Origin: Bradyrhizobium sp. CB1015
GTDB taxonomy: Bacteria; Pseudomonadota; Alphaproteobacteria; Rhizobiales; Xanthobacteraceae
Direction: 5' to 3'
NCBI RefSeq assembly: GCF_025200925.1
Contig: NZ_CP104174.1
Location: forward strand, 434,001 to 498,000
Length of the DNA stretch: 64,000 bases
In this document: positions 37,083 to 45,444 of the stretch, piece by piece
Layout: the number at the start of each line of letters is the position of its first letter
Numbering within the stretch: the first letter of the stretch is position 1
Notes under the pieces: model-generated
What the model was told of the DNA's origin: nothing
Seen by the model: the letters and a program-made list of their open reading frames with translations, nothing else
The model's database searches: none
Position numbers and translations under genes: made by a program

Positions 37083-37946
37083 TCAGGCCTTCCGCTCGCG
37101 CACCGAGCCTTCCTGTGCGACGGAGGCGACCAGCGTGCCGTCCGGCTTGAAGATCGAGCCCCGGGTCAGGCCGCGGCCCGATTGCGCGCTCGGCGAATCC
37201 TGCGCATAGAGCAGCCATTCGTCGGCGCGGAACGGGCGGTGAAACCACATCGCGTGGTCGAGGCTCGCCGGCATCATGCGCTTGTCGAACAGCGTACGGC
37301 CATAGCGCGCCATGATCGCGTCGAGCAGCGAGAAGTCCGAGGCGTAGGCGAGCGCGCACATGTGCAGCGCCGGGTCGTCGGGCAGCTTCGCGGCGGTCTT
37401 GATCCAGACGTGGATGCGGCCGTCGTCGATCTTCTGGCCGAAGTAACGGCCGAGCTCGACCGGGCGCAGCTCGATCGGCCGATCGGATTCGTAGTAGCGG
37501 CGGATGAAGTCCGGCATCTCCTTGAACATCGGCTGCTTAGCCACCTCCTCCGCCGTGAGCTTTTCCGGCGGCGGCACGTCCGGCATCTTGTCCTGGTGGT
37601 CGAACGCGGTGTCCTCGTCGGCGTGGAACGACACCATGATCGAGAAGATCGCGTTGCCGTGCTGGATCGCGGTGACGCGGCGGGTCGAATAGCTCTTGCC
37701 GTCGCGCAGACGCTCGACCTGGTAGATGATCGGGATCTGCGGATCGCCCGGCAGGATGAAATAACAATGCAGCGAATGCGGCAGCCGGCCCTCGACGGTG
37801 CGGCAGGCCGCGACCATCGCCTGCCCGATCACCTGGCCGCCGAACACCCGCTGCCAGCTCGTCTTCGGGCTGTTGCCGCGGAACAGGTTCACCTCGAGCT
37901 GCTCGAGGTCGAGGATCGCGATCAGGTCGATCAGGCCTTTGGACAT
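37083..37946 (-). CDS. tesB: Acyl-CoA thioesterase II
   Basis: This 287-residue double-hotdog protein has NLFRGNSPKTSWQRVFGGQVIGQAM, LHCYFILPGDPQIPIIY, the catalytic Asp in SLDHAMWFHRPFRADEW and the SQSGRGL-type segment AQSGRGLTRGSIF with a downstream VASVAQEG. It hydrolyses medium and long acyl-CoAs to free acids and CoA. Length matches E. coli TesB. It converges with the DUF4339 gene. Confidence 0.94.
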   Translation of the reverse strand: MSKGLIDLIAILDLEQLEVNLFRGNSPKTSWQRVFGGQVIGQAMVAACRTVEGRLPHSLHCYFILPGDPQIPIIYQVERLRDGKSYSTRRVTAIQHGNAIFSIMVSFHADEDTAFDHQDKMPDVPPPEKLTAEEVAKQPMFKEMPDFIRRYYESDRPIELRPVELGRYFGQKIDDGRIHVWIKTAAKLPDDPALHMCALAYASDFSLLDAIMARYGRTLFDKRMMPASLDHAMWFHRPFRADEWLLYAQDSPSAQSGRGLTRGSIFKPDGTLVASVAQEGSVRERKA

Positions 37947-37967
37947 GACTTGCGCTTTCTAATGATG

Positions 37968-38061
37968 CGTCATTCCGGGGCGCACGCAGTGCGAACCCGG
38001 AATCTCGAGCTGATAAACCTCTGGATTCCGGGTTTCGCGCGTTGCGCGCCCCGGAATGACG
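37968..38061. repeat. Palindromic repeat, CGTCATTCCGGGGCGC family
   Basis: CGTCATTCCGGGGCGCACGC ... GCGCGCCCCGGAATGACG, with inner CCGGAATCTCGAG / CTGGATTCCGG pairing. It fills the divergent tesB-ubiquinone gene gap. Sister copy at 16172. Confidence 0.82.
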
Positions 38062-38151
38062 GAACGAGGGGCTAGCCGCCCTCGTTTCACCGCACTGTTT
38101 CGCCCAGCTCAAGTCTGCTAGCAAGACCGAGAATTGACCGGGAAGCTTGGT

Positions 38152-39372
38152 ATGTCGGTACAGGGTAGCATTGTCATTGGCGGCGGCGCGTTTGCCGGGC
38201 TCGCGCTGGCCTTGGCGCTGCGCCAGGGGCTCGGGCCCGAGATCCCCGTCGTCGTCGCCGATCCCGCGCTCGGCACGCGGCCGAGCCGCGACCCCCGCGC
38301 CACCGCGATCGTGGCCGCCTGCCGCCGCCTGTTCGAGACGATCGGTGCCTGGGACGACGTCCGGGGCGAGGCGCAGCCGATCCTCGACATGGTCGTCACC
38401 GATTCCAGGCTGGAGGACGCCACCCGACCGGTGTTCCTGAACTTTGCCGGCGACGTGGCGCCGGGCGAGCCCTTCGCACATATGGTCGAGAACCGCCGCC
38501 TGATCGATACGCTGGTGGTGCGAGCGGAGGCCGAGGGCATCGATCTCCGCGCCACCCCGGTCGCGTCTTACGATGCCCGCTCCGACGGCATCGACGTCAC
38601 GCTCGGCGACGGCAGTGTGATCGCCGCGAGCCTCTTGGTCGCCGCCGATGGCGCGCGCTCGAAATTGCGCGAGCGCGCCGGCATCGTCACCCATGGCTGG
38701 GAGTACGACCAATCCGGCATCGTCGTCACCGTCGGCCACGAGCGCGACCATGAAGGCCGCGCCGAAGAGCACTTCTTGCCGGCCGGTCCCTTCGCGATCC
38801 TGCCGCTCACCGGAAAACGCTCGTCGCTGGTGTGGACCGAGCGCCGCACTGAGGCCGCGCGCATCATCGGCCTCAGCGAGGAGGAATTCCACGCGGAGCT
38901 CGAGCAGCGCTTCGGCCTGCATCTCGGCGAGGTCAAGGCGCTCGACAAGCCGCGGGCATTTCCGCTGTCTTATTTCGTCGCGCGGTCCTTCGTCGCCGAG
39001 CGGCTCGCGCTGGTCGGCGATGCCGCCCATGTCATCCATCCGATCGCGGGTCAGGGCCTCAACATGGGCCTGAAGGACGTCGCTGCGCTGGCGGAAGTGG
39101 TGGTCGATGCCGCGCGGCTCGGCATGGATATCGGCGGGGCGGACGTGCTCGAACGCTACCAGCGCTGGCGCCGCTTCGACACAGTGGCGATGGGCGTCGC
39201 CACCAACTCGCTGAACTTCCTGTTCTCCAACCAGTCGACGCTGCTGCGCACGGTACGCGACATCGGCCTCGGCCTCGTCGACCGCGCCCCGCCGCTGAAG
39301 AATCTCTTCATCCGTCAGGCCGCAGGCCTGACCGGCGAGGTGCCGCGGCTGTTGAAGGGCGAGGCGTTGTAA
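38152..39372 (+). CDS. UbiH/UbiF/COQ6-type FAD hydroxylase
   Basis: This 406-residue flavoprotein monooxygenase has the FAD motif IVIGGGAFAGLALALAL near the N-terminus, the RATAI and MVENRRL motifs, LVAADGARSKLRE (DG motif), and LVGDAAHVIHPIAGQGLNMGLKDVAALAE (GD motif), all typical of ubiquinone-ring hydroxylases. Which ring position it acts on cannot be told. ATG 38152 has GGGAAG 8 bases upstream and is preferred to TTG 38134. The next gene encodes a Trm112-like protein on the opposite strand. Confidence 0.88.
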   Translation: MSVQGSIVIGGGAFAGLALALALRQGLGPEIPVVVADPALGTRPSRDPRATAIVAACRRLFETIGAWDDVRGEAQPILDMVVTDSRLEDATRPVFLNFAGDVAPGEPFAHMVENRRLIDTLVVRAEAEGIDLRATPVASYDARSDGIDVTLGDGSVIAASLLVAADGARSKLRERAGIVTHGWEYDQSGIVVTVGHERDHEGRAEEHFLPAGPFAILPLTGKRSSLVWTERRTEAARIIGLSEEEFHAELEQRFGLHLGEVKALDKPRAFPLSYFVARSFVAERLALVGDAAHVIHPIAGQGLNMGLKDVAALAEVVVDAARLGMDIGGADVLERYQRWRRFDTVAMGVATNSLNFLFSNQSTLLRTVRDIGLGLVDRAPPLKNLFIRQAAGLTGEVPRLLKGEAL

Positions 39373-39382
39373 GCGAAGCTTC

Positions 39383-39467
39383 GTAGCCCGGATGGAGCGC
39401 AGCGCAATCCGGGGCCGGTGCATCAACGCGGAAAGTCCCGGATTTCGCTGCGCTCCATCCAGGCTAC
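39383..39467. repeat. Palindromic repeat, GTAGCCCGGATGGAGCGC family
   Basis: GTAGCCCGGATGGAGCGCAG ... CTGCGCTCCATCCAGGCTAC between two convergent genes; same family as 25472 and 56102. Confidence 0.85.
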
Positions 39468-39472
39468 AAGAA

Positions 39473-39670
39473 TCAATCGATCTTGCGCGCCTCTTCCGGC
39501 AGCATGATCGGGATGCCGTCGCGAATGGGATAGGCGAGCTTGGCGCTGCGCGAGATCAGCTCCTGCCGCTCGGAGTCGAATTCGAGCGGGCCCTTGGTCA
39601 GCGGGCAGACCAGGATCTCCAGCAATTTGGGATCGACGCTGGCTTCGGGACGTTCGGTGGGCGCGTTCAT
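39473..39670 (-). CDS. Trm112-like small protein
   Basis: This 65-residue protein has the Trm112 core [46 protein letters not shown]. In bacteria such small proteins are thought to activate or stabilise methyltransferases; only one Cys of the usual zinc set remains. ATG 39670 has GGAGA 5 bases upstream. An upstream extension to 39787 crosses a REP element and is rejected. Confidence 0.88.
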   Translation of the reverse strand: MNAPTERPEASVDPKLLEILVCPLTKGPLEFDSERQELISRSAKLAYPIRDGIPIMLPEEARKID

Positions 39671-39744
39671 GGCAGTCTCCGGCACTCGCTTGCCTTTACC
39701 ATAGAAATTCGCACCCGCCATCAGGGGTTCAGGTTGTTGTTTAC

Positions 39745-39789
39745 GCATGATCTTTCCGGAAAGCCGCTTCGCACTTTTCCGGATCATGC
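39745..39789. repeat. REP-like element, GCATGATCCGGAAAAG family
   Basis: GCATGATCTTTCCGGAAAGC ... CTTTTCCGGATCATGC in inverted orientation relative to 20690-20734. It lies between the TetR gene and the Trm112 gene, overlapping neither. Confidence 0.85.
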
Positions 39790-39790
39790 T

Positions 39791-40321
39791 TTAGGCGGAG
39801 ACCATCGCCAGGAGCTCGTCGAGCATGGTCTGCAGCCGCGCGGCCGTGATTGACGGGCCCGACAGGGCGAAACCGAGAAATGTCCAGTACAGGATCTGCG
39901 CGCGGGCCTGCGCCGTTGCCGGGGCCTGCCCACGCTTCTGCAGCAGCTCTTCGATATAGTCGAGCCTGCGGCGGTCGATTGCGCGCACCGCCCCTTGCGC
40001 GCTCGCATCGAACGCCGCCCAATTGCGCACGGCGCGCTCGAGGTCGAGCCGCGCGCCGAAGGATCTCCGCAGCAGTATCCTGAGCGGCTCGTCGCTGGCC
40101 GCTTCGACGTCGGCGATGATCTGCTCGGCCGCGATCTCGCGCCAGCGCTTCAGCACGGCGGCGTGAAACGCGGCCAGATCGGCGAAATGCCAATAGAAGC
40201 TGCCGCGCGACACACCCATGGCCTTGGCGAGCGGATCGGCCTTCAGCGCCGTGAAGCCGCTCTTGGCCAGTGCCTTGAGGCCCTGGCTGGTCCAGTCGTC
40301 GGCGGAGAGCTGTTCGGTCAT
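39791..40321 (-). CDS. TetR-family repressor
   Basis: This 176-residue protein has an N-terminal HTH (WTSQGLKALAKSGFTALKADPLAKAMGVSRGSFYWHFADLAAFHAAVL, recognition helix SRGSFYWHF) and a ligand domain of about 110 residues. TetR proteins bind palindromes and release them on ligand binding. ATG 40321 (MTEQLS) is preferred to ATG 40342, because the latter lies against a 14-bp palindrome and has no ribosome binding site. It diverges from a small membrane protein gene and probably controls both. Confidence 0.88.
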   Translation of the reverse strand: MTEQLSADDWTSQGLKALAKSGFTALKADPLAKAMGVSRGSFYWHFADLAAFHAAVLKRWREIAAEQIIADVEAASDEPLRILLRRSFGARLDLERAVRNWAAFDASAQGAVRAIDRRRLDYIEELLQKRGQAPATAQARAQILYWTFLGFALSGPSITAARLQTMLDELLAMVSA

Positions 40322-40340
40322 GTCGGATTCCGCGAGCGCC

Positions 40341-40354
40341 ATACACTAGTGTAT
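40341..40354. promoter_or_regulatory. Operator 1, perfect palindrome ATACACTAGTGTAT
   Basis: This perfect 14-bp palindrome is in the divergent gap next to the TetR gene. It resembles operator 2 (ATACA..TGTA arms). It abuts the -35 of the rightward promoter, so binding would block it. Confidence 0.7.
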
Positions 40355-40381
40355 TGACAGCTGGTCGCAAGCGGATACATT
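40354..40381 (+). promoter_or_regulatory. Promoter of the small membrane protein gene
   Basis: TTGACA (40354-40359), 16-base spacer, TACATT (40376-40381). The -35 is perfect, the -10 matches 4 of 6. It is framed by operators 1 and 2, the classic layout for TetR repression. Confidence 0.6.
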
Positions 40382-40385
40382 GCCA

Positions 40386-40397
40386 TACAGTACTGTA
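40386..40397. promoter_or_regulatory. Operator 2, perfect palindrome TACAGTACTGTA
   Basis: This perfect 12-bp palindrome starts 5 bases after the predicted -10, near the transcription start. It shares the ATACA...TGTA arms with operator 1 but has a different centre (GTAC versus CTAG). Confidence 0.65.
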
Positions 40398-40413
40398 CGG
40401 ACGAAGCGTTCCC

Positions 40414-40764
40414 ATGCGCGACCTTCTCCTGCAATGTTCTGGTATCGCCGCGATCCTCATCGCGCTGATCCACGGCCTGATCGGCGAGACCAAGGTCTTC
40501 GCCCGCGCCAGCATCGAGCCGCCGCGCCTTCGCACGCTGATCCGTTTGGTATGGCAGGCCGGTACCGTGGCGTGGATCGGCGGCGGCGTGCTGCTGCTGG
40601 TTGCACCTCACCTGGACTCCGGCCTCGCCCGGCACTGGATCGTGGCCACGCTTGCCGTCGTGTTCGGCTTTGCGGCTCTCGCCAATGCCCTCGCCACGCG
40701 CGGCCGCCATTTCGGTTGGGTCGGCATGAGCGCGGTCGTCGCGCTCGCGGTGGCCGGCTATTAG
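40414..40764 (+). CDS. Small membrane protein, TetR-regulated
   Basis: This 116-residue protein has about four hydrophobic helices (SGIAAILIALIHGLIG, TVAWIGGGVLLLVA, HWIVATLAVVFGFAALANALA, VGMSAVVALAVAGY) and a basic loop after the first. I do not recognise a named family. The arrangement with a divergent TetR gene and paired operators suggests induction by a small molecule. ATG 40414 gives the compact membrane protein; longer starts run through the operators. Confidence 0.75.
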   Translation: MRDLLLQCSGIAAILIALIHGLIGETKVFARASIEPPRLRTLIRLVWQAGTVAWIGGGVLLLVAPHLDSGLARHWIVATLAVVFGFAALANALATRGRHFGWVGMSAVVALAVAGY

Positions 40765-40851
40765 CGGCGCGCAGCGGGCTGTGAGGCGTAAGGCCGCAGC
40801 GGTCGGACGAATCCGCATTCTCCGCAGAAAGCCCTCGCGTTTTCGCTCATG

Positions 40852-40890
40852 TTAGAACCAGTCTAAATCCAACAATAGAACTTATCTAAA
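40852..40890. promoter_or_regulatory. Two Irr-box-like inverted repeats (iron control element candidates)
   Basis: TTAGAACCAGTCTAA (40852-40866) has perfect TTAGA-N5-TCTAA arms. ATAGAACTTATCTAA (40875-40889) is a second copy with one arm mismatch. The spacing fits the iron control element bound by Irr in Bradyrhizobium as I remember it (TTTAGAA-N3-TTCTAAA). They lie about 100 bp before a PepSY/cytochrome b pair. Family recall is from memory, so regulation by Irr is inference. Confidence 0.45.
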
Positions 40891-40982
40891 GCGGCCGTCA
40901 CCGATTGACTTCACCACCCTCTTTGCTTCCTTCGGTGTGCTCCGCGGCTCCGCGCAGCGCCCACGGCAGAGAGGAGAAGTTC

Positions 40983-41261
40983 GTGAAGGTCATTCGTGTT
41001 GTTGCCATTGCACTGACGATCGGGATTGGCGCGGGATCGACGGCCATGGCCGACGGTTTCAAGGATTGCACCAAGCTCGACAAGGCGTCGTGGAAGCCGG
41101 CCAGCGAAGCCGAAGCCAAGGCCAAGGCACTGGGCTATGAGGTGCGGCGCTCCAAGGTCGAAGGCTCCTGCTACGAGGTCTACGGCGTCAAGGAAGGCAA
41201 GCTCTACGAGCTGTTCTACAGCCCCGAAGATCTCAGCCTGAAGCACACGATCGCCAAATAG
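40983..41261 (+). CDS. PepSY-domain periplasmic protein
   Basis: This 92-residue protein has a signal peptide (MKVIRVVAIALTIGIGAGSTAMA) followed by a PepSY_2-type domain (DKASWKPASEAEAKAKALGYEVRRSKVEGSCYEVYG, KLYELFYSPEDL). Such small proteins often pair with membrane cytochrome b proteins and may modulate them. It starts at GTG 40983 with GAGGAG 6 bases upstream. It is followed by a cytochrome b gene in the same direction and preceded by two Irr-like boxes. Confidence 0.82.
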   Translation: MKVIRVVAIALTIGIGAGSTAMADGFKDCTKLDKASWKPASEAEAKAKALGYEVRRSKVEGSCYEVYGVKEGKLYELFYSPEDLSLKHTIAK

Positions 41262-41329
41262 GTCGGCTGCGCGACGCGATCTGCGCAAAGCAGGGCTCTT
41301 AGGATGGTCTTTGCTTGATTGAAGAAGCA

Positions 41330-41908
41330 ATGCCAGAAGCGCGCGGGGTGTCCGGTAGGACCCCCGCGGATCGAACCGCTCCGCGGACAATCGCGGTCTG
41401 GGACCTCCCGCTGCGTCTCTGGCACTGGGCTCTCGCGGCCGGCGTTCTGGCCGCGTGGTTCACACCGACCGTCTATGACGGCCTTCACCGCGTGGTCGGC
41501 TACACGGTGCTGGGGCTTCTCGCGTTTCGCCTGGTCTGGGGCTTCTGGGGAAGCCGCTATTCGCGCTTCCGCATGGTCGGCGTCCGGCTGCGCGCCTCGC
41601 CTCGCTATCTCTGGAATCTGCGCCGCGGCATCACCGGCCGCTATATCGGGCTCAATCCCGCCGGCACGCTGATGCTGGTCGCGTTGCTGGTCTCGCTCGC
41701 CGTATCGACCGTCACGGGAGCGATGTCGGTTACCGTCACGTTCTTCGGCGTGTGGTGGGTCGAAGACGTCCACCATTATTCATCGGATGCCGTCATCGTC
41801 CTGGTCGTGCTCCACGTCGCTGGTGTGGTGCTGATGGTATTCCTGCAGCGCGAGAACCTGATCCGCGCGATGATCACCGGACGCAAGCGCATTCGCGGCC
41901 ATCTCTAA
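41330..41908 (+). CDS. Cytochrome b561-type membrane protein
   Basis: This protein of about 192 residues has four membrane helices and heme-ligand histidines: VWDLPLRLWHWALAAGVLAAW, YDGLHRVVGYTVLGLLAFRLVWGFWG, and VHHYSSDAVIVLVVLHVAGVVLM with paired His. It is the b-type cytochrome found in hydrogenase-like or cytochrome b561 proteins and would carry electrons across the membrane. ATG 41330 is chosen over TTG 41315. The pairing with the PepSY gene is typical. Electron donor and acceptor are unknown. Confidence 0.85.
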   Translation: MPEARGVSGRTPADRTAPRTIAVWDLPLRLWHWALAAGVLAAWFTPTVYDGLHRVVGYTVLGLLAFRLVWGFWGSRYSRFRMVGVRLRASPRYLWNLRRGITGRYIGLNPAGTLMLVALLVSLAVSTVTGAMSVTVTFFGVWWVEDVHHYSSDAVIVLVVLHVAGVVLMVFLQRENLIRAMITGRKRIRGHL

Positions 41909-42097
41909 AGCGAGATCCGGCATCGCGCGCAGCGCGGCTTCACGCGCGACCAACGCGGAGCGCGTCAGCCCGACAGATCAAATTTTACGGACGACGTTAG
42001 CATGCCGCTAAGCGTGCAATCAGGCGCGGCACAAAATTAACGCGAATGGCGATTAGCCGGTCCAGCATCGACAATATCGACGATGAGGCGAGACTGG

Positions 42098-44567
42098 ATG
42101 TTCCGCGTTTTCTCCTGCCTTACGGCCGAGCACGATTGGCGGCTCGTTGTGCTCGCTGCCCTGGTCTGCTTCGTTGCCAGCATCGTCGCGGTCAGCATCT
42201 TTCACCGCGCGATCGCAACGCGTGCGAGAACCCGGTGGATCTGGATCGCCATTGCCGGCGCGGCCATCGGATACGGCATCTGGGCGACGCATTTCGTCGC
42301 GATGCTCGCCTACGAGCCCGGTGTCACCACGGGCTACGGCATCGTGTTGACGGCGTCATCTCTTGCAGCGGCCATGCTGCTGACCTCGGTCGGCTTCGGC
42401 GTCGCGGTCGTCACGTCCGGCCGCTGGCGCGCGGCGGCTGGCGGCGTCATCATCGGCGGCGGCATTGCCAGCATGCACTATCTCGGGATGTGGGCACTTG
42501 AGGTGCCGGGCCGAGTCTCCTGGTCCGTCGACCTCGTGCTCCTCTCCATCGTTCTGGGCATGTGTCTCGGCTATGCTGCACTGGCGGTCGCGCTCACCCG
42601 TCAGGGCTATCCGGGCACGCTCGCCGCGGCCGTCCTGCTGACGCTCGCCATCGTCTCGCATCACTTCACGGCCATGGGTGCCGTAGAGATCACACCGGAT
42701 CCGGCGCTCGCGACCGATACGCTTTCGCTTTCTCCGGCGTTCCTCGCGCTCGCCATCGCCGGTGTCGCATTGTCCGTGCTGGGGATGAGCCTGATCGGCG
42801 TGCTTGCCGATCGTCGTCTGGCGACCAGAACCGCCAGGTTCGAGGAGATCATCAGCCAGCTTTCCGTCGCCCGGCAGCAGCTCGAAGGGTCGCAAAACGA
42901 GCTCAAGGAACAGAAGCTGAGGCTGGACACGGCCATCAACCACATGGTCGAGGGCCTTTGCATGTTCGACGCCGAGAAGCGGCTTGTCATCTGCAACGAG
43001 CGTTACGCCCGGTTGTACCGGCTGCCGCCGGAACTGCTGCGGGCGGGAACTCCGCACCGCGACATCATCAGACATCGCGTCACGAGCGGCATACTCGAAG
43101 GCGAGGCCAGCGATTTCGCCGCCGAACGGCAGATCGCCAAGCTCGACGCACTGCCGATCCATGCCGTTTCGAGCCGCATCGACGCGTTCGCCGATGGCCG
43201 GCGGCGGCTGGGTGGCAACGCACCTGGATGTCACCGAGCAACGCCGGTCCGAAGCGAAGATCACCTACATGGCGCAACATGATGCGCTCACCGAGTTGCC
43301 GAACCGCGTGCTGCTCAAAGCGCGTCTGGAGCCCGCTCTTGCCGATACGCGTGGCGGAAAGCTCCATTTGGCGGTTCTCCTGCTCGATCTCGACCGCTTC
43401 AAGGAAGTCAACGACACGCTCGGACATCCGGCGGGCGACCAACTGCTGCGGTCGGTCGCGGCGCGCTTGCTGGATTGCGTCAGGGAGACGACGTTCGTCG
43501 CCCGACTGGGCGGCGACGAATTCGCAATCGTCGATTACGTGACCGATCCGGCTGCGGACGCGGCCTCTCTCGCCGAGGCGATCCATGGCGCGCTCAGCGA
43601 GCCGTTCGATCTCGGCGATCATCAGGTCATCGTGGGCACCAGCATCGGGATCGCCATTGCGCCCCAAGACGGCGCCGATTGCGACACGATCCTCAGGAGC
43701 GCAGATCTTGCCCTCTACTCGGCGAAGAGCGGCGGACGTGGCGCATTTCGCTTCTTCGAGCCGGAGCTGGACCAGCTCCTGCGTGCGCGCCGCAACCTGG
43801 AACGGGATCTGCGGAAGGCGCTTGCGAGGAGCGAATTCGAGCTCCACTACCAGCCGTTCGTCAATTTGAAGAGCGGCGAGACCTGCGGCTTCGAGGCGTT
43901 GCTGCGTTGGCATCACCCCGAGCGGGGCCTGGTCTCGCCCGGCGAATTCATTCCGGTCGCAGAGGAAACCGGCTTGATCCTGCCGCTGGGGGAATGGGTC
44001 TTGAGAACCGCCTGTGCCGAAGCGGCAAAATGGCGTTCCGATCTGAAGATCGCGATCAACCTGTCTCCGGCGCAATTCAGGAGCAAGGAGCTCGTGTCGA
44101 CGATCGCGGGCGCACTGGCGGCTTCGGCGATTGCGTCAGACCGGCTCGAGCTCGAGGTCACCGAAACCGTCATCATGCACGATAGCGGGACCGTATTCGC
44201 AGCACTCAGCCAGCTGCGCGAACTCGGGGTGCGGATTGCCCTCGACGATTTCGGCACCGGCTATTCGTCGCTCAGCTTTCTGCAGAAGTTTCCATTCGAC
44301 AAGATCAAGATCGATCGCAGTTTCGTCAGCGAGCTGTCCAGTCCGACGGAGGAGCCTCATCGGATCGCGCGGGCCGTGGTCCAATTCGCCACGAGCCTCG
44401 GCAAGACGTCCACCGCCGAAGGCGTCGAAACCGCCGAGCAACTGGACATCCTGCGTCAAGAGGGCTGCGTCGAGGCGCAGGGCTTTCACCTCAGCCCGCC
44501 GATGCGGGCCTCGACGATCGCACGGCTGGTGGACCGAAAGGCCGAGGCCGGCGAGTATGCCGCTTAG
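42098..44567 (+). pseudogene. MHYT-PAS-GGDEF-EAL protein, frameshifted
   Basis: The first frame (42098-43282) encodes an MHYT membrane sensor with repeats GIWATHFVAM, GIASMHYLGM and SHHFTAMG, and a PAS-like region (LDTAINHMVEGLCMFDAEKRLV). The second frame, entered near 43195-43210 and ending 44567, encodes MAGGGWVATHLDVTEQRR, a GGDEF domain (HDALTELPNRVL, RLGGDEFAIV), and a full EAL domain (FEALLRWHHPERG, ALDDFGTGYSSLSFL, EGVETAEQL). As sequenced, no single product joins them. Loss of a short segment between two CCGATGGCCGG repeats would explain it. A sequencing error is also possible. Confidence 0.85.
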
Positions 44568-44568
44568 A

Positions 44569-44666
44569 GCATGATCCGGAAAAGTGCGTAGCGGTTTTCC
44601 GAAAGGATCATGCTCAAACAAAACCTAAAGCGCGATGAGGATTCATCCTAATCGCATCGCGCTTTA
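44569..44666. repeat. REP-like element, GCATGATCCGGAAAAG family
   Basis: GCATGATCCGGAAAAGTGCG ... TTCCGAAAGGATCATGC (44569-44613), then the second palindrome AAAGCGCGATGAGG ... CATCGCGCTTT, as at 20690-20771. It lies between two convergent genes. Confidence 0.85.
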
Positions 44667-44681
44667 GCTCGCGCGCGACGA

Positions 44682-45359
44682 TCACTGCAGCGGCGGATCG
44701 CCGCTGGTGCGCTTCTTGGCGAGGTCCATCTCGGTGACGGCGATCAGGATCTCGGCGCGGGTCTTCAGGTCGGGCGCCTCCAGCATCGCCTGTTTCTCCG
44801 CGGGGCCATAGGGCGACATCATCGCCAGCGCATTGACGAGCGCCTCATTGGGCGCGCTCTCGACGCCTTCCCAATCGACCTTGAGATTGTTGGCCTTCAG
44901 GAAGTCCGCCAGCACAGCCAGCAGCGCCTCGCGGTCGACCTCCTCCTCGCCCATGCGCGCCGTGAAGTCGTCGACGAAAGCGAAGAAGTCCACCTTGCAC
45001 TGCCGATAGGGGGTGAGCACCTCGAGCTCCTCGACCACCTTGAAGCGCGAAACGCCGGTGAGCTCGAGGATGTAGCGGCCGTCGCCGGATTCGGCGAGCT
45101 GGGTGATGCGGCCGACGCAGCCGACGCGGAACAGCGCCGGCTTGTCGGAATCCTTCCGTGAATGGGCGACGTCGGGCTGGATCATGCCGATCAGGCGATG
45201 CCCGTCACGGAAGGAATCGTCGACCATCGCGAGGTAGCGCGGCTCGAAGATGTTGAGCGGCATCTGGCCGCGGGGCAGCAGCAGCGCGCCCGGCAGCGGA
45301 AACACCGGAATGATCTCCGGGAGGTCGGCGGGCCCGCGATATTCGATGTTGATCGGCAT
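44682..45359 (-). CDS. Lon N-terminal-like (LON substrate-binding) domain protein
   Basis: This 225-residue protein starts with EIIPVFPLPGALLLPRGQMPLNIFEPRYLAMVDDSF and has GVSRFKVVEEL and the C-terminal DLKTRAEILIAVTEMDLAK. This is the LON substrate-binding domain without protease or ATPase, a common stand-alone family in alphaproteobacteria. Function is unknown; involvement in protein quality control is suggested. It follows the thioredoxin-TPR gene by 85 bases, separated by a REP element. Confidence 0.9.
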   Translation of the reverse strand: MPINIEYRGPADLPEIIPVFPLPGALLLPRGQMPLNIFEPRYLAMVDDSFRDGHRLIGMIQPDVAHSRKDSDKPALFRVGCVGRITQLAESGDGRYILELTGVSRFKVVEELEVLTPYRQCKVDFFAFVDDFTARMGEEEVDREALLAVLADFLKANNLKVDWEGVESAPNEALVNALAMMSPYGPAEKQAMLEAPDLKTRAEILIAVTEMDLAKKRTSGDPPLQ

Positions 45360-45386
45360 CTGCCCGGTCCCACTGGCGTTGCTAGC

Positions 45387-45431
45387 GCATGATCCGGAAA
45401 AGTGTGGAGCGGTTTTCCGAACAGATCATGC
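45387..45431. repeat. REP-like element, GCATGATCCGGAAAAG family
   Basis: GCATGATCCGGAAAAGTGTG ... TTCCGAACAGATCATGC, in the gap between two leftward genes. Confidence 0.82.
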
Positions 45432-45444
45432 TCAAAAGAGGCCG

